From Merdivicinus sp050943495 (lineage in GTDB: Bacteria > Bacillota > Clostridia > Oscillospirales > Ruminococcaceae): 64,000 nt of DNA. Shown in pieces: positions 7,719 to 15,502 of the stretch (the stretch's first letter is position 1; each line of letters starts with the position of its first letter). Under the pieces are notes generated by a model. That model was not told the DNA's origin, did not search any database, and worked only from the letters and a program-made list of their open reading frames with translations. The position numbers and the translations under genes are program-made. Where the stretch lies: assembly GCA_050943495.1 (NCBI GenBank), contig JBMNPH010000001.1, forward strand, positions 186,001 through 250,000, given 5' to 3'.

Positions 7719-9459
7719 TACCGTATTTTCCGTAAACGGACCGGTTGTTAAGGTTCGGGATACGCGGGATTTCTCGATGATGGAGATGGTATTTGTCGGA
7801 AATCGGCGTCTGATCGGTGAAGTCATCGGCATTAGTGCGCAGGCCACGACCATTCAGGTGTATGAATCCACGACCGGTTTGAAACCGGGTGAGCCGGTGG
7901 AAGGATCCGGTGCACCGTTGTCCGTAACACTGGGACCGGGACTTCTGACGAATATTTACGATGGTATCGAGCGGCCTTTGATGGAGATTGCGGCTTCATC
8001 CGGTGCTTTTATCGGTGAGGGCGTGAGCGTATCTCCAATTAATACGGCAAAAAAATATACCGTGACCATGACCGTAAAGCCCGGTGATCATTTGAAGGGC
8101 GGCGATATCTATGCAACCTGCCCGGAAACACCGGCAATTCTTCATAAATGTATGTTGGCCCCCAATCTTTCGGGAGAAGTGGTATCAGTACAACCGGATG
8201 GTGAATACGCTGTTACGGATACCGTCGCTACACTGAAGACCGAGGATGGACGTGAAATTGCTCTGAATCTACTTCAGAAATGGCCGATCCGTACCCCGCG
8301 TCCGGTGGCGAATCGACTGCCGATTGACCGTCCGCTGATCACCGGACAGCGTGTCATTGATACGCTGATTCCGATTGCAAAAGGTGGTACTGCGGCAATT
8401 CCGGGCGGTTTCGGAACCGGAAAAACCATGACACAGCATCAGCTGGCAAAATGGTGTGATGCGGATATCATCGTTTATATTGGATGCGGCGAACGCGGGA
8501 ATGAGATGACACAGGTTCTGGAAGAGTTCCGGGAACTGATTGACCCGAAATCCGGCCGTGCGATGACCGACCGTACCATCTTGATTGCAAATACCTCCAA
8601 CATGCCGGTAGCAGCTCGTGAAGCTTCTATTTATACCGGAATTACGTTGGCAGAGTATTATCGGGATATGGGATATCACGTTGCCATTATGGCAGACTCC
8701 ACCTCTCGTTGGGCGGAAGCATTGCGTGAAATTTCGGGACGTCTGGAGGAAATGCCGGCAGAAGAAGGTTTCCCGGCTTATTTGCCTTCTCGTCTTGCGG
8801 AATTCTATGAACGTGCTGGCTATATGGTCAACCTGAATGGAACAGAAGGATCTGTCACCATCATCGGTGCGGTATCCCCGCAGGGATCTGACTTCTCCGA
8901 GCCGGTTACGCAGAATACCAAGCGCTTTGTTCGTGCTTTCTGGGCATTGGACAAGAGCCTGGCCTACGCGCGCCATTATCCGGCGATCAACTGGAATACC
9001 AGTTACAGTGAATATGTCGACGAACTGGCGCCTTATTATCGGGAACATTTTGGAGATGAATTTCTGCAGTGCCGTCAGCGGCTGTCTAATATTCTGGGCG
9101 AAGAGGCGCGACTGATGGAGATTGTCAAGTTGATCGGTGCGGATGTTCTGCCGGAAGATCAGAAGCTGATTATTGAAACCGCACGTTTGATTCGTGTCGG
9201 ATTTTTGCAGCAGAACGCATTCCACGCAGATGATACCTATGTTCCGCTGGAGAAGCAGCTAGGTATGATGCAGGTAATCCTGTATTTTTATGACAGCGCT
9301 CTGAAGCTGGTGAAAACAGGTGTGCCGGTTTCGTTGATTTCCAAAACTGGCCTTCCCGATGAAATTATTAAAATCAAGTATAATGTTCCCAATAATCAGC
9401 TGGAAAAGCTGCAGGAGTATCTGCCGCTGATTGACCGGAAACTGGCGGAGGTGAAATAA
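7711..9459 (+). CDS. ntpA: V-type ATPase catalytic subunit A
   Basis: A 582-residue catalytic subunit. The Walker A loop reads GGFGTGKTM (about 232-240). It is followed by a conserved GCGERGNEM block and the DSTSRWAEALREISGRL arginine/adenine region. There is a non-homologous insert in the N-terminal third, as in all A subunits (usual length 575-600). Translation starts at TTG with AAGGAG 9 bases upstream and overlaps the end of subunit E by 8 bases. It hydrolyses ATP, or makes it, in the A3B3 head. Confidence 0.98.
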   Translation: MPNTVFSVNGPVVKVRDTRDFSMMEMVFVGNRRLIGEVIGISAQATTIQVYESTTGLKPGEPVEGSGAPLSVTLGPGLLTNIYDGIERPLMEIAASSGAFIGEGVSVSPINTAKKYTVTMTVKPGDHLKGGDIYATCPETPAILHKCMLAPNLSGEVVSVQPDGEYAVTDTVATLKTEDGREIALNLLQKWPIRTPRPVANRLPIDRPLITGQRVIDTLIPIAKGGTAAIPGGFGTGKTMTQHQLAKWCDADIIVYIGCGERGNEMTQVLEEFRELIDPKSGRAMTDRTILIANTSNMPVAAREASIYTGITLAEYYRDMGYHVAIMADSTSRWAEALREISGRLEEMPAEEGFPAYLPSRLAEFYERAGYMVNLNGTEGSVTIIGAVSPQGSDFSEPVTQNTKRFVRAFWALDKSLAYARHYPAINWNTSYSEYVDELAPYYREHFGDEFLQCRQRLSNILGEEARLMEIVKLIGADVLPEDQKLIIETARLIRVGFLQQNAFHADDTYVPLEKQLGMMQVILYFYDSALKLVKTGVPVSLISKTGLPDEIIKIKYNVPNNQLEKLQEYLPLIDRKLAEVK

Positions 9460-10869
9460 ATGAGCGTACAGATTCTCGGTTTGAATGAGATCAACGGCCC
9501 TCTGGTTGTGCTGGACGGCGTATCCGATGTCGGATACGATGAAATGGCAGAGTTGGTCCTTCAGGATGGCAGCCGCCGGACCGGGCGTGTCGTCCAGATT
9601 GACGGCAGCCGGGTAGTTTTGCAGGTGTTTGAGGGAACAAGTGGGCTGGCGTTGGATAATACCCGCACCAGTTTTCAGGGACGTCCGATGGAACTTCCGC
9701 TCTCTCCGGAACTGTTGGGACGTATTTTCAACGGTGCAGGCGCACCAATTGATGGCTTTGGACCGGTATTTGCAGAAAAGCGGGCAGACATCAACGGACA
9801 TCCGTTGAATCCGGTTTCGCGTGAATACCCGCTGAACTATATCCGTACCGGAATTTCTTCCATTGACGCGCTGATTACGCTGATTCGCGGACAGAAGCTG
9901 CCGATCTTTTCAGGCTCCGGTATGAATCACAATAAGCTTGCCGCACAGATTGTAAAGCAGGCTCGAATCAGTGAAGATAAGGGCGAGAAATTTGCAATTG
10001 TCTTCGCGGCAATGGGCGTCAAAAATGACGTTGCGGACTACTTTAAACGCCAGTTTGAAGAATCCGGCGTTTTGGAACGGGTTGTCATGTTCTTGAATCT
10101 TTCGAGCGACCCGATTATCGAGCGTATTTTGACGCCTCGCTGCGCGCTGACAGCCGCAGAATATCTTGCATATGAAAAAAACATGCACATTCTGGTAATC
10201 CTGACCGATATGACCTCCTATGCCGAAGCATTGCGGGAATTTTCTTCCTCTAAGGGCGAAATCCCCGGCCGAAAAGGATATCCCGGTTACCTGTATTCGG
10301 ACTTGGCTTCTATTTATGAGAGAGCCGGTATCGTCAAGGGAATCAACGGATCGGTAACGCAGATTCCGATTCTGACCATGCCGAATGATGATATTACTCA
10401 TCCGGTTCCCGACTTGACCGGCTATATCACCGAAGGACAGATCGTTTTGGATCGTACCCTCGATCAGTCCGGCGTTTATCCGCCCGTTTCGGTGCTGCCA
10501 AGCCTTTCCCGTCTGATGAAAGACGGCATCGGAGAAGGATATACCCGCGCCGACCATCCGGATGTTGCAAACCAGCTCTTCTCCGCTTATGCGAAGGTGC
10601 AGGATGCCCGTGCACTTGCATCGGTTATCGGTGAGGAGGAACTTTCGGATTCGGATAAAGCCTATCTGGAATTCGGACGCATGTTTGAAAAGTATTTCCT
10701 GAATCAGGGATTTGATGACAACCGCACGATTGAAGAGACCTTGGATCTTGGCTGGGATTTGCTGAGCATGCTCAAGCGGGAAGAACTGGACCGTCTGGAT
10801 GGCAAGCTGATCGACCAGTATTATGATCCGCAGAGGGCTGAGCGTTTCCGCCAGAATTCGGCTTCATAA
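9460..10869 (+). CDS. ntpB: V-type ATPase regulatory subunit B
   Basis: A 469-residue paralogue of subunit A with the nucleotide-binding fold but no true Walker A: the loop reads SGSGMNHNKLA, as in V-ATPase B subunits. Other blocks are ILTDMTSYAEALREFS and GYLYSDLASIYERAG. The ATG directly follows the A stop, and the ribosome site (CGGAGGTG) lies inside ntpA. B alternates with A in the head and does not carry the main catalytic residues. Confidence 0.98.
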   Translation: MSVQILGLNEINGPLVVLDGVSDVGYDEMAELVLQDGSRRTGRVVQIDGSRVVLQVFEGTSGLALDNTRTSFQGRPMELPLSPELLGRIFNGAGAPIDGFGPVFAEKRADINGHPLNPVSREYPLNYIRTGISSIDALITLIRGQKLPIFSGSGMNHNKLAAQIVKQARISEDKGEKFAIVFAAMGVKNDVADYFKRQFEESGVLERVVMFLNLSSDPIIERILTPRCALTAAEYLAYEKNMHILVILTDMTSYAEALREFSSSKGEIPGRKGYPGYLYSDLASIYERAGIVKGINGSVTQIPILTMPNDDITHPVPDLTGYITEGQIVLDRTLDQSGVYPPVSVLPSLSRLMKDGIGEGYTRADHPDVANQLFSAYAKVQDARALASVIGEEELSDSDKAYLEFGRMFEKYFLNQGFDDNRTIEETLDLGWDLLSMLKREELDRLDGKLIDQYYDPQRAERFRQNSAS

Positions 10870-10887
10870 CGGAAGGGAGGAGTTTCT

Positions 10888-11511
10888 TTGGCAGGTCAGG
10901 TATTTCCAACCAAAGGTAATTTGCTGAATATCAAGAAATCCCTTTCGCTTGCAACATTGGGATATGACCTGATGGACCGGAAACGGAATATTCTCATCCG
11001 CGAAATGATGACACTCATCGATACCGCCAAGATGGTACGCGATCAGATCGATGAGACTTATGAAAAAGCTTATCGTGCCTTGCAGCGCGCGAATGTCACA
11101 TTGGGAGTTTGCAGTGAGGTCGCGGAATCCACTCCGATTGAGACCGGAATCGAGATTACCTACCGTAGCGTAATGGGGGTGGAACTGCCGCACATTACCA
11201 TCACACCGCATGAAGAACATTCTCATTACGGGATGCAGCACACCAATTCTCAGTTGGATCAGGCATTTGTCTGCTTTGTCAAATGTAAGGAATTGACGGT
11301 TGTGCTGGCAGAGGTAGAAAACAGCATCTATCGGCTGGCTGTCTCCATTAAGCAGACCCAGTGCCGTGCGAATGCTTTGAAGAATATTATCATTCCGGAT
11401 TTTGAGAACAACATCCATTTCATCACCAATGCATTGGAGGAAAAGGAACGGGAGGAATTCTCCCGCCTCAAGGTTATCCGGCATACGAAAGATCGCAAAG
11501 CAGAAATATAA
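10888..11511 (+). CDS. ntpD: V-type ATPase subunit D (central shaft)
   Basis: A 207-residue, two-helix coiled-coil shaft protein. The N-terminus reads MAGQVFPTKGNLL, close to the family's invariant PTKxxL start. The C-terminal helix has RANALKNIIIPDFENNIHFI, the hallmark ending of subunit D. Translation starts at TTG 7 bases after GGGAGG; no better ATG exists. It is the last gene of the operon and is followed at once by a terminator. Confidence 0.96.
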   Translation: MAGQVFPTKGNLLNIKKSLSLATLGYDLMDRKRNILIREMMTLIDTAKMVRDQIDETYEKAYRALQRANVTLGVCSEVAESTPIETGIEITYRSVMGVELPHITITPHEEHSHYGMQHTNSQLDQAFVCFVKCKELTVVLAEVENSIYRLAVSIKQTQCRANALKNIIIPDFENNIHFITNALEEKEREEFSRLKVIRHTKDRKAEI

Positions 11512-11514
11512 AGG

Positions 11515-11548
11515 AAAACGCCTTTCCGAAATGGAAAGGCGTTTTTTT
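11515..11548 (+). terminator. Terminator of the V-ATPase operon
   Basis: Stem ACGCCTTTCC / GGAAAGGCGT with a 5-base loop, then seven T. It starts 4 bases after the ntpD stop and lies in the 44-bp gap before the convergent ABC permease gene. Confidence 0.93.
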
Positions 11549-11555
11549 GCTGCAA

Positions 11556-13121
11556 TCAGCGGTTATTCAGTTCCGCATAGGAAAGCATATCGCGACAGAA
11601 GAGAATCACACCGGCTGTGACAAGAAGGTTCCAAAGTAAGGTCGCCAGCAAAGCTGCTGCAATATTACCTCCCAAAAGGGCGGCAGAGAGAAATGCCAAA
11701 GCAATTCCCGGCGCTGCTAGCACCATCATAATCAGAAAATACAGCAGGAGAATCAGTGTCTTGTTGACCATCCAGCCGAGGATGCGTTCAATCAATATAT
11801 TGCCAGCCATGTAGAAGAATCCATAGCCGATTCGTGCGAAAACCATCGCAATAATGACAAGGGGAGAAGCTTTACAAATAAGGCCGAGCGGAATCATCAC
11901 AATCAGAGATTCCAGTATAATCATCCGTATCTGTTCCATGCAGATGGCAATCAGCTTTTTGGCGGAAGACTCCGGAACCATGTAAACATAAGGAAGCAGA
12001 AGTTCTCGCAGCCAGCGGCCGGAAGCGGTTGTGAACAGCTGCAAATAACATGCGAATGCGAAAGCCGCAGCAGCGCCGCCGGAATCCCGCATAAAGAATC
12101 CGAATCCTAATGTGATCGCGGCCATAATCAGAGACATTCCATCCATCAGGAAGATGCGGGCACGACGATTTTCCAGTTTGTGCTTGCTAAAGAAGGCAAA
12201 TGCTCCGTTTGGTCCGCCAAGTCCCGTTTTTCCTACTTTAATATTCTGCGGCAGTACGTCCTGCACCTTTCCTTCTTTTTTGGCGGTAATTGCAGAGTGA
12301 GCTGCTTCGGTTGCCCGCAGGACATCTTCATAGAAATCGGTCTCCATATGGGTGATGATCAGGAGAAGCAATCCGATTAAAACGATGCTGAGTACAAGTC
12401 CTACTGATCCCAGAAATAGGGTTTCACCAAAATAAAGCCGGACAGCGGCAGAAATCCAGCCGGCACAGGGAATCAGCAGGGAAAGGGTGCTGTTGGCGGC
12501 ATTGGAGGCAGCCAGTGTGAGGGGCTGTTGAGAAAAAAAGGCTGGGATTGCGAGAACTGCGACATCCAGAAGAATGACCGCCCAGTAAATCGCCTTTGCC
12601 ACGGAACGCTTCCGGTCGCTGCCTGCCGTGATCGAGTAAAGGAGCATAGCGCAAAGCTGTGCACAGAAAATCGTCAGCGCATAACCTATCAAGATGAGGA
12701 TCATGCCATCGACCGAAAGACCGAAGACATTATGCAGCCAACCATATTGGAAAATTAAGAGAAATCCAACCAACAGAGACATACCCAGCTGGCGGATAAG
12801 ACCATAGAACAAAATCGTTCTGCTTTGAATCGGGGCAGAAAACAGCAGGCAGACATCCGCCATGCTGTAAAATGTGGCGCCGGCATTGAGTCCGTTTCGG
12901 ACGGTTACAAAAAAGAGGAACGCGTAGACAGCCGTAACAAGAGCAGTCAGCATTTCAAATGGCAGAACGGTTTCTCCTCCGCCGGAAGAGGTTCCGCCGA
13001 GAAGCGTAATGCCCAGCATGACAACAACAACGATCGTTCCAATCAACCTTCCCGGAGTCCGGATCATTTCTTTCAGCTGATTGCGGAAGGTGGAACGCAC
13101 CAGAAAGAGAATCCCTTTCAT
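11556..13121 (-). CDS. ABC exporter permease (ABC_export-like), 521 aa
   Basis: A 521-residue integral membrane protein with about 12 hydrophobic segments and a soluble loop near the middle (HMETDFYEDVLRATEAAHSA). The N-terminal RSTFRNQLKEMIRTPGRLIG and the loop region resemble the 'putative ABC exporter' permeases of Clostridia. Its start directly abuts the stop of an ATP-binding protein gene, so the two form a transporter. Substrate is unknown. No GntR-type regulator, common beside such pairs, is adjacent. Confidence 0.8.
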   Translation of the reverse strand: MKGILFLVRSTFRNQLKEMIRTPGRLIGTIVVVVMLGITLLGGTSSGGGETVLPFEMLTALVTAVYAFLFFVTVRNGLNAGATFYSMADVCLLFSAPIQSRTILFYGLIRQLGMSLLVGFLLIFQYGWLHNVFGLSVDGMILILIGYALTIFCAQLCAMLLYSITAGSDRKRSVAKAIYWAVILLDVAVLAIPAFFSQQPLTLAASNAANSTLSLLIPCAGWISAAVRLYFGETLFLGSVGLVLSIVLIGLLLLIITHMETDFYEDVLRATEAAHSAITAKKEGKVQDVLPQNIKVGKTGLGGPNGAFAFFSKHKLENRRARIFLMDGMSLIMAAITLGFGFFMRDSGGAAAAFAFACYLQLFTTASGRWLRELLLPYVYMVPESSAKKLIAICMEQIRMIILESLIVMIPLGLICKASPLVIIAMVFARIGYGFFYMAGNILIERILGWMVNKTLILLLYFLIMMVLAAPGIALAFLSAALLGGNIAAALLATLLWNLLVTAGVILFCRDMLSYAELNNR

Positions 13122-13820
13122 TTATTCGTGTCTCCCTTCTGTAATTTCGAAGAACAAGTCTTCCAAAGGAAGATTTTCGTCACCAGCCTGCTTAACGGCA
13201 GCAAATTTTCCATTCATCATAATATGAGCAGTATCCCAAAAATCTTCTACGCTGTCGAGCATATGCGTACTGATCAGAACGCTGCATCCGGCATCCCGCA
13301 GTTCCTGAAAGATATTTTTGAGTTCCTTGATGGCATGTGGATCCAATCCGACCATCGGTTCATCAAAGATGATGGCATCAGGACGCGGAAGCAAGGCGCA
13401 GCAGATACTGACTTTTTGCTGCATTCCTTTGGAAAGTTCTTTTCCTAATTTTTTTCGTTTATCTGCCAGCTCAAAGCGGGTCAGAAGGGAATCGGCATAT
13501 TCTTGCCAATTGTCCGGCAGACTGTAAGCGCGGGCAATAAATTCCAGATGTTCCTCCACCGTTAACAGATCATACACTGCCGGCATTTCGGGAACATATC
13601 CCAATTTTCGTTTTGCCTCGATGGATTTGTTGGGGTATCCGCTAATGGTAATTTCACCCTGAAATCGTAGAAGACCGGCAATGCATTTGATAATCGTGGA
13701 TTTTCCGGCGCCGTTCGGCCCCAGAAGGACAGAAATTTTTCCATCCCCTACGGAGAAACTGATTTGATCGCATGCAGTTGTCTTGCCATATTTTTTTGTA
13801 ACATTGTTGATTTGAATCAT
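13122..13820 (-). CDS. ABC transporter ATP-binding protein
   Basis: A 232-residue ABC ATPase: Walker A GPNGAGKST (34-42), an LSKGMQQKV signature near 132 and Walker B IIFDEP followed by GLDPHA. The PAVYDLLTVEEHLEF segment after the Q-loop is typical of the CcmA/BcrA-like exporter group. The start at 13820 has GGGAGG upstream; an in-frame start at 13853 lacks a ribosome site. It pairs with the adjacent 521-residue permease. Substrate not predictable. Confidence 0.93.
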   Translation of the reverse strand: MIQINNVTKKYGKTTACDQISFSVGDGKISVLLGPNGAGKSTIIKCIAGLLRFQGEITISGYPNKSIEAKRKLGYVPEMPAVYDLLTVEEHLEFIARAYSLPDNWQEYADSLLTRFELADKRKKLGKELSKGMQQKVSICCALLPRPDAIIFDEPMVGLDPHAIKELKNIFQELRDAGCSVLISTHMLDSVEDFWDTAHIMMNGKFAAVKQAGDENLPLEDLFFEITEGRHE

Positions 13821-13851
13821 CAGTTGTACCTCCCATATTTTGTACAAGCAC

Positions 13852-13880
13852 ATGGTAGCATATTATAAGCAGCAGGTCAA
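13852..13880 (-). promoter_or_regulatory. Possible promoter of the ABC exporter pair
   Basis: Read on the minus strand: TTGACC, 17-base spacer, TACCAT, 31 bases before the ATPase start. The -10 is poor; an alternative TATAAT lies within the spacer without a good -35. Confidence 0.4.
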
Positions 13881-13928
13881 TGCATCTGGTCTGAAATGTC
13901 GGTTTTTGACCTTGAACTGACACACAGC

Positions 13929-13957
13929 TTGCTTTTTCGACAGAAATCTCGTATAAT
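13929..13957 (+). promoter_or_regulatory. Promoter of mscL-msrC
   Basis: TTGCTT, 17-base spacer, perfect TATAAT; 39 bases before the mscL start. Confidence 0.7.
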
Positions 13958-13996
13958 AGAAATGATTCTGCTGAATGGCAGGGAAGGGAGTCACAT

Positions 13997-14467
13997 ATGA
14001 AAATCTGGAAAGAATTTAAGGAATTTGCCTTTAAAGGAAATGTTATGAATCTGGCTGTCGGTGTTGTCATCGGTACATCTTTTGGAAAAATTACCACTTC
14101 GCTGGTAAATGATATTATTATGCCAATCTTCGGCTGGCTGACAGCAGGGATGGAATTCAAGTCTCTTAAATGGGTGCTTTCTCCGGCTGTTTTGGATGAA
14201 AGCGGAAATGTTGTAAGCGCAGAGGCAGCCATTTTATATGGGAATTTCATTCAAAATGTCGTAGATTTTCTGATTATCTCGTTTTGTATTTTTGTTGCAA
14301 TCCGGATGATGAATCGTGCGGCAGCAATAGCAGCAGAGAAATTGCGACTTAAAAAAGAGGAGGAAGAGGCTGCAAAACCTGCCGCTCCCGCTGCGCCTAC
14401 TGAAGCGGAATTGCTGACGGAAATACGAGATTTGCTCAAGGCACAGGGAGAGGCAAAGCATGAATGA
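13997..14467 (+). CDS. mscL: Large-conductance mechanosensitive channel MscL
   Basis: A 156-residue pentameric inner-membrane channel that opens under membrane tension to release solutes. The N-terminal KIWKEFKEFAFKGNVMNLAVGVVIG includes the conserved amphipathic helix and the TM1 gate. TM2 lies near 75-100 (NVVDFLIISFCIFVAIRMMN). A charged/Ala-Pro-rich linker leads to the C-terminal helix (TEAELLTEIRDLLK). The length is a little above the usual 130-150 because of this linker. Ribosome site AAGGGAG. The stop overlaps the next gene's start by 8 bases. Confidence 0.97.
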   Translation: MKIWKEFKEFAFKGNVMNLAVGVVIGTSFGKITTSLVNDIIMPIFGWLTAGMEFKSLKWVLSPAVLDESGNVVSAEAAILYGNFIQNVVDFLIISFCIFVAIRMMNRAAAIAAEKLRLKKEEEEAAKPAAPAAPTEAELLTEIRDLLKAQGEAKHE

Positions 14468-14933
14468 TTTTTATAAGCAGCTTTGCTTAGAACTGAAAGC
14501 GCTAACAGAAGACTGTAGCTTTGTGACAACGAATCTGGCAAACGCTGCGGCGCTTCTATTTGAGCGGCTAGAAAATGTGAATTGGGTTGGTTTTTATTTG
14601 AAGAAGGATTCCAAACTGCTGCTTGGACCATTTTGCGGAAAACCGGCCTGCCGGATGATTTCGATTGGTAGGGGCGTATGCGGCACGGCAGCAGAAAAAT
14701 TGCAAACTATTCGGGTGCCGGATGTCCATGTATTTCCTGGACATATTGCCTGTGATAGTGCCTCTCGTTCAGAACTTGTGATTCCAATACTGAAAAAAGG
14801 AACTTTATTAGGTGTGCTGGATATTGACAGTCCTTTTCTCAACCGATTTGATGCAGAGGATCAGAGTGGGTTGGAACAAATTGCAGCAATAGTCAGCAGC
14901 TTGTCAGGATGGAACACGTACCATCTTTTATAA
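14460..14933 (+). CDS. msrC: Free methionine-(R)-sulfoxide reductase (GAF domain)
   Basis: A 157-residue single GAF domain. The three Cys characteristic of fRMsr are visible: GPFCGKPAC, then a second block GRGVCGTA, then HIACDSASRSELV with the catalytic-site Cys. These enzymes reduce free Met-R-sulfoxide with thioredoxin. It overlaps mscL by 8 bases and shares its promoter; a GGGAGAGG site lies inside mscL. Distinguished from signalling GAF domains by stand-alone size and by the Cys set. Confidence 0.9.
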   Translation: MNDFYKQLCLELKALTEDCSFVTTNLANAAALLFERLENVNWVGFYLKKDSKLLLGPFCGKPACRMISIGRGVCGTAAEKLQTIRVPDVHVFPGHIACDSASRSELVIPILKKGTLLGVLDIDSPFLNRFDAEDQSGLEQIAAIVSSLSGWNTYHLL

Positions 14934-14938
14934 AAAAA

Positions 14939-14975
14939 CAGCCTGCCTCCGCGAACCCGAAACGGAGGCAGGCTG
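14939..14975 (-). terminator. Hairpin terminator between msrC and a convergent small gene
   Basis: A perfect 13-bp stem CAGCCTGCCTCCG / CGGAGGCAGGCTG. On the minus strand it is followed by TTTTTTT, making a strong terminator for the gene at 14980-15207. On the plus strand the tail is weak, but the hairpin lies 5 bases after msrC and may serve both. Confidence 0.88.
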
Positions 14976-14979
14976 TCAA

Positions 14980-15207
14980 TTAAATGGAAAGCCGCTCTGG
15001 ATGATCTGCGCCTTTCGTAAGAATGGAGTAAAGCTGAGTGAGACAATCAATCTTTGCCTTTTCAATCTGGAGTTTCCGTTCCAGTTTAGAAGAGGCTTGT
15101 CCACTGTTTCTTTTTTTTATGCGGACAAACCGTTTCCATCTGCGTTCCAGACGACAGGCGGTCAGAATGCAGTGAATCTTGCGAAAGGTTGTGAATTTTT
15201 CTGTCAT
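14980..15207 (-). CDS. Small basic protein of unknown function, 75 aa
   Basis: I do not recognise this family. The product is basic (many Lys/Arg), predicted helical, with no membrane segment: an RRWKRFVRIKKR patch near residue 22-34, then a heptad-like stretch KLERKLQIEKAKIDCLTQLYSIL. It is supported as a real gene by a clean AGGAGG 10 bases before the ATG and a strong terminator 5 bases after the stop. It stands alone between convergent msrC and divergent fhs. The basic patch would suit nucleic-acid binding, but that is a guess. Confidence 0.68.
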   Translation of the reverse strand: MTEKFTTFRKIHCILTACRLERRWKRFVRIKKRNSGQASSKLERKLQIEKAKIDCLTQLYSILTKGADHPERLSI

Positions 15208-15280
15208 AGTAAATCATCCTCCTATTACAAATGATGTCCCAGAAATATGCTATTGATGTACTGTGGGTTCTTACATGATT

Positions 15281-15286
15281 ATTATA
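15281..15286 (-). promoter_or_regulatory. Possible -10 element of the 75-residue gene
   Basis: A perfect TATAAT on the minus strand 74 bases before the start; no convincing -35. Confidence 0.35.
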
Positions 15287-15430
15287 TCGTGTACTGAGAG
15301 AAAAAAATGTCGAAAAAACATGGGAATTTCACTTTTTTTTATGAATTCCTTCTTTTCTGGAGAAAAATTCAGAAAAATAGAAACTTTTGATTAAAACAAG
15401 GGATTTTAAGCGAATTCTTGCAGATATCAG

Positions 15431-15460
15431 TTGCGTTTTTGGGGTGATGTGTGTTATAAT
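15431..15460 (+). promoter_or_regulatory. Promoter of fhs
   Basis: TTGCGT, 18-base spacer, perfect TATAAT, 42 bases before the fhs start. The rest of the 15208-15502 gap is AT-rich with no gene. Confidence 0.7.
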
Positions 15461-15502
15461 GTAAATAAATATGCCAAGAATACAACGGCAGGAGGAATCA
15501 TT

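Noticed and set aside
8269..9225. 318-codon minus-strand frame inside ntpA
   Set aside because: Antisense to the catalytic V-ATPase subunit; a codon-bias artefact.
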